This document shows, piece after piece, positions 40,345 through 49,469 of a DNA stretch of 64,000 bases. A program made the translations under genes and the position numbers. The notes below the pieces were generated by a model, which was given only the letters and a program-made list of their open reading frames with translations, was not told the DNA's origin and searched no databases. Source of the DNA: Solirubrobacter pauli (GTDB lineage: Bacteria > Actinomycetota > Thermoleophilia > Solirubrobacterales > Solirubrobacteraceae); assembly GCF_003633755.1 (NCBI RefSeq), contig NZ_RBIL01000001.1, forward strand, positions 543,426 to 607,425, written 5' to 3'. The first letter of the stretch is position 1, and each line of letters starts with the position of its first letter.

Positions 40345-41529
40345 ATGCACCTGAGGGAACTCCGAACCGCCGGTCACGCCCCCTCGCTGGCCGCCGCGCT
40401 CATGCACTTCGACGTCAGCTTCATGGCCTGGGTGCTGCTCGGCGCCCTGGGGGCCTACATCGGCGAGGACCTCGGCCTGTCGACTGCAGCCAAGGGCCTG
40501 ATGGTCGCCGTGCCGTTGCTGTCCGCGGCGGCCTTCCGGATCGTGCTCGGCCTGCTCGGCGACCGCTACGGACCGCGTCGCGTCGGCCTGATCTCGATGG
40601 CCTTCGTGGTGATCGCGCTCGTCTGCGGCTGGCAGCTGGCGAGCTCGTACGGCGCGCTGCTCGGCGTCGGCGTCCTGCTGGGCGTCGCGGGCGCGAGCTT
40701 CGCGATCGCGCTGCCGCTCGCGGGCCGCCACTACCCGCCCGAGCGCCAGGGGCTGGCGATGGGCATCGCGGGCGCCGGCAACTCCGGCACGGTGCTCACC
40801 ACGCTGTTCGCCCCGCGCCTGGCCGAGGCGTACGGCTGGCACGCGGTGTTCGGCCTCGCGCTGATCCCGGTCACGCTCGTGTGGATCGCGTTCGCGCTGC
40901 TCGCCAAGGAGCCGCCGGCGCCCGCCACGCCGGTGCGCCCCCGCGACCTGCGCAACATCCTGCGCGAGAAGGACGCCTGGCGGCTGTGCGGCCTGTACGC
41001 CGTCACGTTCGGCACGTTCGTCGGCCTGGCGAGCTTCCTGCCGATCTTCTTCCGCGACCAGTACGGGATCTCCAAGGTCGACGCGGCCACGCTCGTCGCG
41101 GTCGGCGCCGCGCTCGGGTCGCTCCTGCGCCCGCTCGGCGGCTATCTCGCCGACCGCGCCGGCGGCACGACCGTCCTCACCGGCGTCTACGCGGTCGGCG
41201 CGGCGCTCCTGCTCTTCACCTCGGCGCTCCCCGAGCTGGCCGCCACCGCCACGGCGTTCATCCTGGCCATGGGCACATTCGGCGTCGGCAACGGCGCGGT
41301 CTTCCAGCTCGTCGGCGTGCGCTACCGCGAGCGGATCGGCGTCCTCACCGGCCTGGTCGGCGCCGCCGGTGGGCTCGGCGGGTTCTTCCTGCCGACGATC
41401 CTCGGCGTCGTCAAAGACGCGTTCGGCTCGTTCGGGCCGGGCCTCGGGGCGATCGCGGTCGCGGCGGCGATCGCGCTGATCACCACGATGCGGCCGAGCA
41501 CGGTCGCGTTGGCTGGAGCCCGGGCATGA
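40345..41529 (+). CDS. narK: Nitrate/nitrite MFS transporter (NarK family)
   Basis: 394 aa with about 12 hydrophobic segments. GLLGDRYGPRRVGLIS is the MFS loop motif. MGIAGAGNSGTVLTTLFAPR matches the nitrate-signature Gly-rich helix of NarK/NasA transporters, and a related Gly-rich helix occurs at AMGTFGVGNGAVFQLVG. It is the first gene of narK-nirB-nirD-nasA and imports nitrate for assimilation, possibly also exporting nitrite. The stop overlaps nirB in ATGA. Confidence 0.87.
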   Translation: MHLRELRTAGHAPSLAAALMHFDVSFMAWVLLGALGAYIGEDLGLSTAAKGLMVAVPLLSAAAFRIVLGLLGDRYGPRRVGLISMAFVVIALVCGWQLASSYGALLGVGVLLGVAGASFAIALPLAGRHYPPERQGLAMGIAGAGNSGTVLTTLFAPRLAEAYGWHAVFGLALIPVTLVWIAFALLAKEPPAPATPVRPRDLRNILREKDAWRLCGLYAVTFGTFVGLASFLPIFFRDQYGISKVDAATLVAVGAALGSLLRPLGGYLADRAGGTTVLTGVYAVGAALLLFTSALPELAATATAFILAMGTFGVGNGAVFQLVGVRYRERIGVLTGLVGAAGGLGGFFLPTILGVVKDAFGSFGPGLGAIAVAAAIALITTMRPSTVALAGARA

Positions 41530-43835
41530 AGGTCCTCGTGATCGGCGGCGGGATCGCCGGCCAGGCCGTGGTCGAGGCGATCCGGGAGCGCAACCGCGAC
41601 ATCGAGCTCACGCTCGCGTGCGCCGAGCCGCGCCTCCCCTACGACCGCGTCGCGCTCTCCACGCTGCTGGTCAACGGCGCGGAGCCCGACACGCTCACGC
41701 TGCGCCCCGCGAGCTGGTTCGAGGACCACGGCGTCGAGGTGCTGCTGAACACGCGCATCGACGAGCTCGCCGGCTACGACCGCTACGTCGTCTGCACCGG
41801 CAGCGACGCGCTCGTCCCGCCGATCCCCGGCGCCGAGCACGCCCACGTCTTCCGCTCCCCCGAGGACTGTGCCGCGCTGGCGGCCGCCAAGGGCCGGGCC
41901 GTGGTCATCGGCGGCGGGCTGCTCGGCCTGGAGGCCGCGTACGGGCTCGCCTCGCTCGGCTGCGAGACGACCGTCGTCCACCTGGTCGACCGGCTGATGG
42001 AGCGCCAGCTCGACGAAGGCGCGGCGAAGCTGCTGACCCCGGCCATGGAGGCGCTGGACGTCGAGGTCCTGCTGGAGGCGAACACGCAGGAGATCACGCC
42101 TGAGGGCGTCCGCCTCGCAGACCGGTTCCTGCCGGCCGACACCGTCGTCATCTCGGTCGGCATCCGGCCGCAGGTGGACCTGGCGCGCGCCGTCGGGCTG
42201 ACCGTGGAGCGCGGGATCGTCGTGGACGACGCCATGGTGACCTCCGACCCACGCGTGCTCGCCGTCGGCGAGTGCGCGCAGCACCGCGGCGTCGTCCACG
42301 GCATCGTCGCGCCGATCCACGAGCAGGCGAAGGTGGCCGCGGACACGATCTGCGGCGTCGCGTCGGCCTACACCGGCTCGATCCCCACCGCGAAGCTCAA
42401 GGTCATGGGCGTGGACCTCGTGACCGCGGGCGCGCCCGACGGCGCGCGCGCCGTGGTCGTCGCCGACGACGCCACGTACCGCAAGCTGGTCGTCGACGGC
42501 GAGGGCCGCACGATCGGCACGATCCTCCTCGGCGACACGCGCGGCGCCGAGCTGCTGATGGACGCGGTCCGGACCGGTCGCGAGGCGAACGACCCCCTCG
42601 CTCTGCTCGCCGAAGCCAGCCAGGCGACCGCGGCCGACCTCCCCGACAGCGCCCGCGTGTGCAACTGCCACGGCGTCTGCAAGGGCGAGATCGTCGAGGC
42701 CATCCGCGCGGGCGGGCTCGGCTCCACGCTGGAGGTCGTCAACGTCACCCGGGCCGGCGCGGGCTGCGGCTCGTGCAAGCCGATGGTGTCCGAGCTGCTC
42801 GCCAACGAGCGCGGCGGCGCGGCCGAGGAGGCGACGTTCCTGTGCCCGTGCCGGCGCCAGACGCGCGAGGAGCTGGCCGCGGTGGTGCGCGAGCGCGAGC
42901 TGGACTCCGTGTCCGAGCTGAGCGCCGCGTGCGGTGCCGGCCGTGACTGCGGCGCCTGCAAGCCCGGGCTCTCCTACCTCGTGAGCGAGATCCGCGGCAA
43001 CCGCCACCGCGAGGAGCGCCACGCGCGCTACATCAACGACCGCGTCCACGCGAACATCCAGAACGACGGCACGTTCTCGGTCGTGCCGCGCATCCGCGGC
43101 GGCGTCACCAGCGCCGACGAGCTGCGCCGGATCGCCGACGTCGCCGACAAGTACGAGGTGCCGCTGATCAAGATCACCGGCGGCCAGCGGATCGACCTGC
43201 TCGGCGTCAAGAAGGAGCAGCTCCCGGCGATCTGGGAGGAGCTCGACATGCCGTCCGGGCACGCCTACGCGAAGGCGGTGCGGACGGTCAAGACGTGCGT
43301 CGGCACGGACTTCTGCCGCTTCGGGCTGGGCAACGCGATGGGCGTCGGGATCGAGCTCGAGCGCGCGATGGAAGGGCTCTACACGCCGCACAAGGTCAAG
43401 GGCGCCGTGACCGGCTGCCCGCGCAACTGCGCCGAGGCGTACGTGAAGGACATCGGGCTCGTGGCCGTCGAGGGCGGCTGGGAGATCTACGTCGGCGGCG
43501 CCGCGGGCGCGACCGTCCGCAAGGGCGACCTGCTCGCCACGGTCGACACGTCCGACGAGGCGATCCGCCTGAGCCTGGCCTTCCTGCAGCACTACCGCGA
43601 GTCAGCGGAGTACCTGGAACGCACCTACGCGTACATCGAGCGCGTCGGGATCGAGCCGGTGCGCGAGGCGGTCATGGCCGACCTCGACGGCCTGATCGAG
43701 CGCTACCGGATCGCCAAGGCCGCGGCCGACCCCGATCCGTGGCGCGAGCGCCACACCCCCGTCCACCCCAAGCAGTTCGCCGAGCTGGACAGCGAGCCCG
43801 AGCTCGTCGGTCCGCCCGCGGAGGGAGCCCGATGA
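41526..43835 (+). CDS. nirB: Assimilatory nitrite reductase large subunit
   Basis: 769 aa. An N-terminal FAD/NAD(P)H-reductase domain (about 1-370) has VLVIGGGIAGQAVVEAI and AVVIGGGLLGLEAAYGL. Two BFD-like [2Fe-2S] modules follow: CNCHGVCKGE with GCGSCKP (about 377-425) and CPCRRQ with CGACKP (about 440-487). The C-terminal siroheme-[4Fe-4S] domain has TCVGTDFCRFGL and TGCPRNCAEAY. It reduces nitrite to ammonium with six electrons from NAD(P)H. It overlaps narK and nirD in ATGA-type junctions. Confidence 0.93.
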   Translation: MKVLVIGGGIAGQAVVEAIRERNRDIELTLACAEPRLPYDRVALSTLLVNGAEPDTLTLRPASWFEDHGVEVLLNTRIDELAGYDRYVVCTGSDALVPPIPGAEHAHVFRSPEDCAALAAAKGRAVVIGGGLLGLEAAYGLASLGCETTVVHLVDRLMERQLDEGAAKLLTPAMEALDVEVLLEANTQEITPEGVRLADRFLPADTVVISVGIRPQVDLARAVGLTVERGIVVDDAMVTSDPRVLAVGECAQHRGVVHGIVAPIHEQAKVAADTICGVASAYTGSIPTAKLKVMGVDLVTAGAPDGARAVVVADDATYRKLVVDGEGRTIGTILLGDTRGAELLMDAVRTGREANDPLALLAEASQATAADLPDSARVCNCHGVCKGEIVEAIRAGGLGSTLEVVNVTRAGAGCGSCKPMVSELLANERGGAAEEATFLCPCRRQTREELAAVVRERELDSVSELSAACGAGRDCGACKPGLSYLVSEIRGNRHREERHARYINDRVHANIQNDGTFSVVPRIRGGVTSADELRRIADVADKYEVPLIKITGGQRIDLLGVKKEQLPAIWEELDMPSGHAYAKAVRTVKTCVGTDFCRFGLGNAMGVGIELERAMEGLYTPHKVKGAVTGCPRNCAEAYVKDIGLVAVEGGWEIYVGGAAGATVRKGDLLATVDTSDEAIRLSLAFLQHYRESAEYLERTYAYIERVGIEPVREAVMADLDGLIERYRIAKAAADPDPWRERHTPVHPKQFAELDSEPELVGPPAEGAR

Positions 43836-44152
43836 CCGCGATCGCCGACCCCACCTGGACCCTCGTCGGGCGCGTCGAGGACGTGCCGATGCTCGAGGGC
43901 CGCACGACCGCGGTCGACGGCCGCCGGATCGCGATCTTCCGGCTGCCGGACGGGCTGGCCGCGATCGACGCGCACTGCCCGCACGCGGCCGGCCCGCTGG
44001 CCGACGGCATCGTCGCCGACTCGTGCGTGACGTGCCCGCTGCACGGCCGGCGCTTCGACCTGACGACCGGGCTCGCGCTCAACGGCGACGAGGCGGTCGC
44101 CGTGCACGAGATCCGCGAGGAGGACGGAGCGCTCTGGGTGCGGCTCGCGTGA
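43832..44152 (+). CDS. nirD: Nitrite reductase small subunit (Rieske-type)
   Basis: 106 aa with one Rieske fold. The ligand pairs are CPH in IDAHCPHAAGPL and CPLHGRRFDL, intact for a [2Fe-2S] cluster or the structural equivalent in NirD. It partners NirB. ATG 43832 overlaps the nirB stop, and its TGA overlaps the GTG of the nitrate reductase gene. Confidence 0.9.
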   Translation: MTAIADPTWTLVGRVEDVPMLEGRTTAVDGRRIAIFRLPDGLAAIDAHCPHAAGPLADGIVADSCVTCPLHGRRFDLTTGLALNGDEAVAVHEIREEDGALWVRLA

Positions 44153-47100
44153 AGACGACGTGCCCGTACTGCGGGGTCGGCTGCGGCCTGGTGGCCGACG
44201 TCCGCGACGGGCGGCTCGTCTCCGTGCGCGGGGACACCGAGCACCCGGTCAACCGCGGCGCGACCTGCCGCAAGCCGACCCGGCTGCCCGAGGCCGTGCA
44301 CGCGCCCGACCGCGCGACGACGCCGCTGCGGCGCGCGTCGCTCGACGACCGCTGGCGGCCGGCCTCGTGGCGCTCGGTGGTCAACGACCTCGCGAAGCGC
44401 CTGCAGGGCGTGCGTCCCGACGAGATCGCGTTCTACATCTCCGGCCAGCTGCTGACCGAGGACTACTACGCGGTCAACAAGCTCGCCAAGGGCTTCCTGG
44501 GCACGAACAACCTCGACTCGAACTCGCGTCTGTGCATGTCCAGCGCGGTCGCCGGCTACACGGGCGCGTTGGGCTCGGACGGGCCGCCACCGTCGTACGC
44601 GGACGTCGAGGAGGCCGAGGTGCTGTTCCTGCTCGGCTCCAACGCGGCGTCCTGCCATCCGATCGTCTGGAACCGGATCCGCAGCCAGGGCGCGTTCCTG
44701 ATCGTCGCCGATCCGCGCCGCACGCCGACCGCCGAGCACGCCGGGCTGCACCTCCCGGTCCGCCCGGGCACGGACCTGCCGCTGCTCAACGCGATGCTGC
44801 ACGTGCTCGAGCGCGACGGGCTGCTCGACCGGCGCTTCCTCGACCGCCACACGCGCGGCGCCGACGACGCGCTGACCGTCGCCGCCGACTGGTCCCCGTC
44901 GCGCGCGGCCGAGGTGTGCGGCGTGCCCGCCGAGGACATCGTCGAGGCCGCGCGGCGGTTCGGCTCCTCCAAGCGGGCGATGGCGCTGTGGTCGATGGGC
45001 GCGAACCAGTCGACCGTCGGCACGCTCAAGAACCGCGCGCTGATCAACCTCTGCCTGGCGACCGGGAACATCGCACGGCCCGGCGCCGGCCCGCTGTCGC
45101 TGACCGGCCAGCCGAACGCGATGGGCGGGCGTGAGACGGGCGGGCTGTCCACGCTGCTGCCGGGGTACCGGAGCGTGAGCAACGCCGAGGACCGCGCGTG
45201 GATGGGGCGCTTCTGGGACTCCCCCGGGATCGCGCCCGAGCCGGGGATCGCGGCCACCGAGCTGGTCGAGGCGCTCGAGGAGGACCGGATCAAGGTCCTG
45301 TGGGTCGTCGCCACCAACCCGGTCGTCTCCCAGCCGGACGCCGGGCGCTTCACGGCGGCGCTCCGGCGCGCCGAGCTCGTGGTCTGCCAGGACGCGTACT
45401 TCCCGACCGAGACGGGCGCGCTCGCGCACATGATCCTGCCCGCCGCGCAGTGGCCGGAGAAGGACGGGACGATGACCAACTCCGAGCGCCGCGTGTCGCT
45501 CGTGCGGCGTGCGCTCGACCCGCCCGGCGAAGCGCTGCCGGACTGGGAGATCTTCACCCGCGTCGGGCGCGCGCTCGGCCACCCGACCGCGTTCCCGTGG
45601 CGCACCGCCGCGGCCGTGCACGCCGAGTACGTGCAGACGACCGAGGGCCGCGTGTGCGACCAGACCGGCATCTCGCACAGCCGCCTGCGCCGCGAGGGGC
45701 CGATCCAGTGGCCGTGCCCGTCCCCGGACCATCCGGGGACCGAGCGGCTGTACGCGTCCCGCCGCTTCCCGACCCCCGATGGCCGCGCGCGGCTCGCCCC
45801 CACGCCCCACACCGAGCCCGCCGATGCGGTGACGCCCGACTTCCCGCTGGTGCTGACCACGGGCCGCGTCGCGCAGCAGTGGCACACGATGACCCGCACG
45901 GGCAAGTCCAAGGCGCTGCTCGACGCCGAGCCGCACCCGTTCGTCGAAGTCCACCCGGCCGACGCGGAGGGCCTGCCGGAGAAGGTGCGCGTGCGCTCCC
46001 GCCGCGGGTCGGCGGTGCTGCGGCTGCGGGTGAGCGAGAACGTGCCGCGCGGGGTCGTGTTCGCGCCGTTCCACTGGGGCGCGCTTCATCTCGCCGCCGG
46101 CGAGGGCGCGCTCAACAACGTGACCTCGCGGGCGATCGACCCCGTGTCCAAGCAGCCGGAGCTGAAGGCGTGCGCGGTACGGCTGGAGCCGGTCGCGGCC
46201 GAGGTGCTGCCGGCGCGCGGCGGGCGCCACGTGGTGATCGTCGGGGCGGGGATGGCCGGCAACGCGGTCGCGGAGACCGTGCTCGCGCACGAGCCGGGCC
46301 GGCGCGTGACGCTGATCGGCCGCGAGGACGACGCGCCCTACAACCGCGTGCTGCTCTCGCAGGCGCTGGCCGGCGACATCGACGACGCGCGCCTGGCGCT
46401 GCACCAGGCCGACGGCACGACGTTGCGCCTGGGCGCGGGCGTGCGCGGGATCGACCTGCGCGCCCGTACCGTCGAGCTCGCCGACGGCGGCGTCGTCGCG
46501 TACGACGACCTCGTCCTCGCCACGGGCTCCGCGCCATGGCTGCCGCCGATCCCCGGTCTCGACCGCCCCGGCGTGTTCGCGTTCCGGTCGCTCGCCGACA
46601 TGCGCGCGATCCGCGAGGCGGCCGGCAGTGCTCGCCGCGCCGTGGTCGTGGGCGGCGGCCTGCTCGGCCTGGAGGCCGCGCGGGGGCTGCGCGAGCAGGG
46701 CGTCGACGTGACCGTCGTGCACCTCGCGGACCGCCTGATGGAGCTCCAGCTCGACCCGCTCGCGGCGCGGCTGCTCGAACGCCGGATCCGCGCGCTCGGC
46801 ATCGACGTCCTCTGCGGCCGGCGCACCGAGGCCGTCGTCGACGGGCGCGCCACCGCCCGCGCGGCGCGCGCCGACGACGCAGCGACCGTCCCGGCCGCCG
46901 GTGCCGCTCCGGCCCACCTGGTGACGCTCGACGACGGCACGGCGCTGCCCGCCGACCTGGTCGTGTTCGCCACCGGCATCCGGCCGGAGGTGTCGCTCGC
47001 GCGCGACGCCGGCCTGGAGGTCGGGCGCGGCGTGCTGGTCGACGACAACCTGCGCACGAGCGCGCCGGGCGTGTGGGCGGTCGGCGAGTGCGCCGAGCAC

Positions 47101-47628
47101 CGCGGCGTCGTCTACGGGCTGTGGGCACCGGTGCTCGAGCAGGCCCGCGCGGCCGGCGCCGCGATCGCCGGCCGACCCAACGCGTTCCACGGCGCGGTGC
47201 CCGCGACGACGCTGAAGGTGGCCGGCATCGACCTCTTCTGCGCGGGCGCCGCCGCCGAGCCGGACCCGCTCGCGGAGGAGGTCATCGCGCTCGACTCACG
47301 GCGCGAGCGATACCGCAAGCTGGTGTTGCGCGACGGTGCGCTGGCGGGCGCGACGCTGCTCGGCGACGTCGCCGACGCGCGGGCGCTGCGCGGCCTGATC
47401 GCGAGCGGCGAGGCGGTGCCCGAGGCGCTGCTGGAGTCGGGCCCGCCGACCGGCGACGCGCCCGCCGACCACCTCGTCTGCTCCTGCCAGACCGTGTCCC
47501 GCAGCGAGATCGTGGCGGCCATACGCGACCGGAAGCTGACCACGGTCGCGGCGGTGTCCGAGCACACCGGCGCAGCCACGGGCTGCGGCGGTTGCCGCCC
47601 CGACGTGGAGGCGCTCCTCAAGGCGTAG
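44149..47628 (+). CDS. nasA: Assimilatory nitrate reductase fused to an FAD reductase and BFD [2Fe-2S] module
   Basis: 1159 aa. An N-terminal molybdopterin oxidoreductase (about 1-685) starts TTCPYCGVGCGL with a later RGATCRKP for the [4Fe-4S] cluster and contains SNSRLCMSSAVAGY and GANQSTVGTLKNRALIN. A NirB-like FAD/NAD(P)H domain follows at about 690-1095 (HVVIVGAGMAGNAVAETVL, AVVVGGGLLGLEAARGL). A C-terminal BFD-like module has CSCQTVSRSEI and GCGGCRPDVE. Usually the reductase (NasB-type) is a separate chain. Here one polypeptide could take electrons from NAD(P)H to molybdenum and reduce nitrate to nitrite. The GTG 44149 start overlaps nirD. It is the last gene of the coupled block. Confidence 0.9.
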   Translation: MKTTCPYCGVGCGLVADVRDGRLVSVRGDTEHPVNRGATCRKPTRLPEAVHAPDRATTPLRRASLDDRWRPASWRSVVNDLAKRLQGVRPDEIAFYISGQLLTEDYYAVNKLAKGFLGTNNLDSNSRLCMSSAVAGYTGALGSDGPPPSYADVEEAEVLFLLGSNAASCHPIVWNRIRSQGAFLIVADPRRTPTAEHAGLHLPVRPGTDLPLLNAMLHVLERDGLLDRRFLDRHTRGADDALTVAADWSPSRAAEVCGVPAEDIVEAARRFGSSKRAMALWSMGANQSTVGTLKNRALINLCLATGNIARPGAGPLSLTGQPNAMGGRETGGLSTLLPGYRSVSNAEDRAWMGRFWDSPGIAPEPGIAATELVEALEEDRIKVLWVVATNPVVSQPDAGRFTAALRRAELVVCQDAYFPTETGALAHMILPAAQWPEKDGTMTNSERRVSLVRRALDPPGEALPDWEIFTRVGRALGHPTAFPWRTAAAVHAEYVQTTEGRVCDQTGISHSRLRREGPIQWPCPSPDHPGTERLYASRRFPTPDGRARLAPTPHTEPADAVTPDFPLVLTTGRVAQQWHTMTRTGKSKALLDAEPHPFVEVHPADAEGLPEKVRVRSRRGSAVLRLRVSENVPRGVVFAPFHWGALHLAAGEGALNNVTSRAIDPVSKQPELKACAVRLEPVAAEVLPARGGRHVVIVGAGMAGNAVAETVLAHEPGRRVTLIGREDDAPYNRVLLSQALAGDIDDARLALHQADGTTLRLGAGVRGIDLRARTVELADGGVVAYDDLVLATGSAPWLPPIPGLDRPGVFAFRSLADMRAIREAAGSARRAVVVGGGLLGLEAARGLREQGVDVTVVHLADRLMELQLDPLAARLLERRIRALGIDVLCGRRTEAVVDGRATARAARADDAATVPAAGAAPAHLVTLDDGTALPADLVVFATGIRPEVSLARDAGLEVGRGVLVDDNLRTSAPGVWAVGECAEHRGVVYGLWAPVLEQARAAGAAIAGRPNAFHGAVPATTLKVAGIDLFCAGAAAEPDPLAEEVIALDSRRERYRKLVLRDGALAGATLLGDVADARALRGLIASGEAVPEALLESGPPTGDAPADHLVCSCQTVSRSEIVAAIRDRKLTTVAAVSEHTGAATGCGGCRPDVEALLKA

Positions 47629-47631
47629 TCT
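47626..47631 (+). promoter_or_regulatory. Possible -10 of the cyclase gene, overlapping the nasA stop
   Basis: TAGTCT starts with the nasA TAG and would give a leader of about 28 nt that includes the GAAGGGGG Shine-Dalgarno before ATG 47666. Confidence 0.35.
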
Positions 47632-47665
47632 TCCGCGCTTCCGGGTCACATCCGAAGGGGGAACC

Positions 47666-48601
47666 ATGAGAGGGAACCGGGTTGCCAGCGCTGTCGCCGT
47701 GGCGGCATTCGCCCTGGGCGCGGGGTCCGCGCCGGCCGTGGCGCAGGACGAGCCGTCCGACCTGTGGCAGGCCTACACCGAGGTCCTGAGCAAGTCGCGC
47801 TACATCGACCTCACCCACACGCTGACGCCGTTCCAGCCCGTGTGGAAGGGCTTCGGCCCATCGTCGTTCAAGCCCACCGTCAACCCGTTGACGGGCCAGC
47901 CGTACACCTTCGCCAGCGATGGCTTCGAGGCGACGCAGTACACGCTCTCCACCGACCAGTTCGGCACCCAGCTCGACCCGCCCGCGCACTGGGCGCCCGA
48001 GTACCCGGCGATCGACGAGCTGCCGGCCACGTTCGCGGTCCGCCCGCTGGTCGTCATCTCGATCGTGCCGCAGGTCAAGAAGAAGGGCGACTACCACCTG
48101 CAGGTGTCCGACATCACCGCCTGGGAGAAGGAGCACGGCCGCATCCCCGAGGGCTCGGTCGTGATGGTCCGCAGCGACTGGTCGAAGAAGTGGACGACCG
48201 ACCCGGTCAAGGCCAAGGCGCTCGCCGCCGACCCGGTCTTCCCGGGCGTGTCCTTGAAGGCGATCAAGTTCCTGCACCAGAAGCGCCACATCCTCTTCCA
48301 CGGCCACGAGCCGCTGGACACCGACACCACGCCCACGCTCGAGGGCGAGGCCTGGCTGATGCACAACGGCTACACCCAGGCCGAGGGCGTCAACAACCTC
48401 TCCGCCGTGCCCGAGACCGGCTGCCTCGTCAACATCGGTTACCCGAAGTTCGGCGGTGGCGTGGGCGGCTACGCCCGCTACATCGCGATCTGCCCGCCGG
48501 ACACCAAGGGCGGCGCGAAGATCTCCCGCGCGGACGCACCGCTCAAGAAGCGGTCCAAGGAGCTGCACTGGGACGAGGCGCGCGGGATGCGCGTCCGCTA
48601 A
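47666..48601 (+). CDS. Secreted cyclase-family (kynurenine formamidase-like) protein
   Basis: 311 aa. A signal peptide (about 1-27, cleaved near AVAQDE) is followed by the cyclase fold with YIDLTHTLTPFQPVW and the metal-site segment DQFGTQLDPPAHW. The usual form is HxGTHxDxPxH. Here both leading His positions are Gln while Asp and the last His remain, so metal binding may differ or be lost. HGHEPLDTDTT and GVNNLSAVPETGCLVNIGYP follow. A clear Shine-Dalgarno (GAAGGGGG) precedes the ATG. The substrate is unknown. Confidence 0.75.
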   Translation: MRGNRVASAVAVAAFALGAGSAPAVAQDEPSDLWQAYTEVLSKSRYIDLTHTLTPFQPVWKGFGPSSFKPTVNPLTGQPYTFASDGFEATQYTLSTDQFGTQLDPPAHWAPEYPAIDELPATFAVRPLVVISIVPQVKKKGDYHLQVSDITAWEKEHGRIPEGSVVMVRSDWSKKWTTDPVKAKALAADPVFPGVSLKAIKFLHQKRHILFHGHEPLDTDTTPTLEGEAWLMHNGYTQAEGVNNLSAVPETGCLVNIGYPKFGGGVGGYARYIAICPPDTKGGAKISRADAPLKKRSKELHWDEARGMRVR

Positions 48602-48665
48602 CGTCGGCCGCATCGTCCGCTCCGCGCACGACAGCTGAACACCGTCACGGCCACGTGATCAGACC

Positions 48666-48692
48666 GGCGGGCTGCTCCAGCAGCGGCCCGCC
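48666..48692 (+). terminator. Hairpin terminator after the cyclase gene
   Basis: GGCGGGC-TGCT and AGCA-GCCCGCC pair with a small asymmetric bulge around CC. It lies 64 nt after the stop. Confidence 0.6.
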
Positions 48693-48725
48693 CGTCCCTG
48701 CCGTTTCGCATTCAGCCTTTCAAGC

Positions 48726-48731
48726 AAGGAG
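48726..48731 (+). promoter_or_regulatory. Strong Shine-Dalgarno fixing a TTG start
   Basis: AAGGAG is followed by 6 nt and TTG 48738. This consensus site is unusual for the window and decides the TTG start. Confidence 0.7.
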
Positions 48732-48737
48732 CATTCT

Positions 48738-49469
48738 TTGAGTCATCGCACCACGTACCCGCCGGGCGTCCCGTGCTGGGTCGAGACATCGCAACCGGAC
48801 CCGGAGGCGGCCGCCGCGTACTACGGCGCGCTGATGGGTTGGGAGGTGGACGCCGGCATCGCGCGCCTCGACGGGCGGCGGGTGGCCGGCATCCGCCAGG
48901 CGCCGCCCGGGTCGCCGGCCGCGTTCTGGGGCACGTTCGTGCGCGTCGAGTCGCTCGAGGTGACGCTGACCGTCGTCGGCCAGGAAGGCGGCAGCGTGCT
49001 CGTCGGCCCGACCGACGGCGTGGCCGTCGTCGCCGATCCCACCGGCGTGCCGTTCGGGCTCTCCGACCGGCACGCGGCCGAGGTCGTCAGCGCGCCCGGC
49101 AGCTGGGCGATGAGCGCGCTGCACTCGCCCGACCCGGCCGCGGCGGAGGCGTTCTACGCGCTGTTCGGCTGGGAGGCCGAGCCGCTGCCCGGAACGCCGC
49201 TGACGCTGTTCCGGCTTCCGGGCCACGAGGGCGGCGAGCCCGGACAGGCGCTCCCGCGTGACGTCGTCGCGGTCATGACGGCCACCGAGGGCGGCGTGCC
49301 GCCGCACTGGGCGGTCAACTTCCGCGCCGACGACGTGGACGCGCTCGCGGCCCGGGCCACCGAGCTCGGCGGCGCGCTGATCATGCCGCCGACCGACGCG
49401 CCCGGGTTCCGCAACGCCGTGATCGCCGACCCGCAGGGCGGCGTGATCGCGGTCAGCCAGCCGGTCTAG
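48738..49469 (+). CDS. Two-module VOC family protein (glyoxalase-like)
   Basis: 243 aa with two tandem VOC halves. The first begins PPGVPCWVETSQPDPEAAAAYY-like (quoted as GVPCWVETSQPDPEAA), the second GSWAMSALHSPDPAAAEAFY. Each ends in a DP-G element (VVADPTGVPFGL; VIADPQGGVIAV). The pattern is close to actinobacterial proteins of the Cfp30B type, probably single-chain dimers of the fold. The function is unknown. The start is TTG 48738 with a strong Shine-Dalgarno. The TAG stop shares CTAG with the convergent radical SAM gene. Confidence 0.82.
   Translation: MSHRTTYPPGVPCWVETSQPDPEAAAAYYGALMGWEVDAGIARLDGRRVAGIRQAPPGSPAAFWGTFVRVESLEVTLTVVGQEGGSVLVGPTDGVAVVADPTGVPFGLSDRHAAEVVSAPGSWAMSALHSPDPAAAEAFYALFGWEAEPLPGTPLTLFRLPGHEGGEPGQALPRDVVAVMTATEGGVPPHWAVNFRADDVDALAARATELGGALIMPPTDAPGFRNAVIADPQGGVIAVSQPV

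Noticed and set aside
43672-47190. 1172-codon minus-strand frame opposite the nitrate reductase
   Set aside because: It is a shadow frame. The plus strand has full cofactor motifs throughout.
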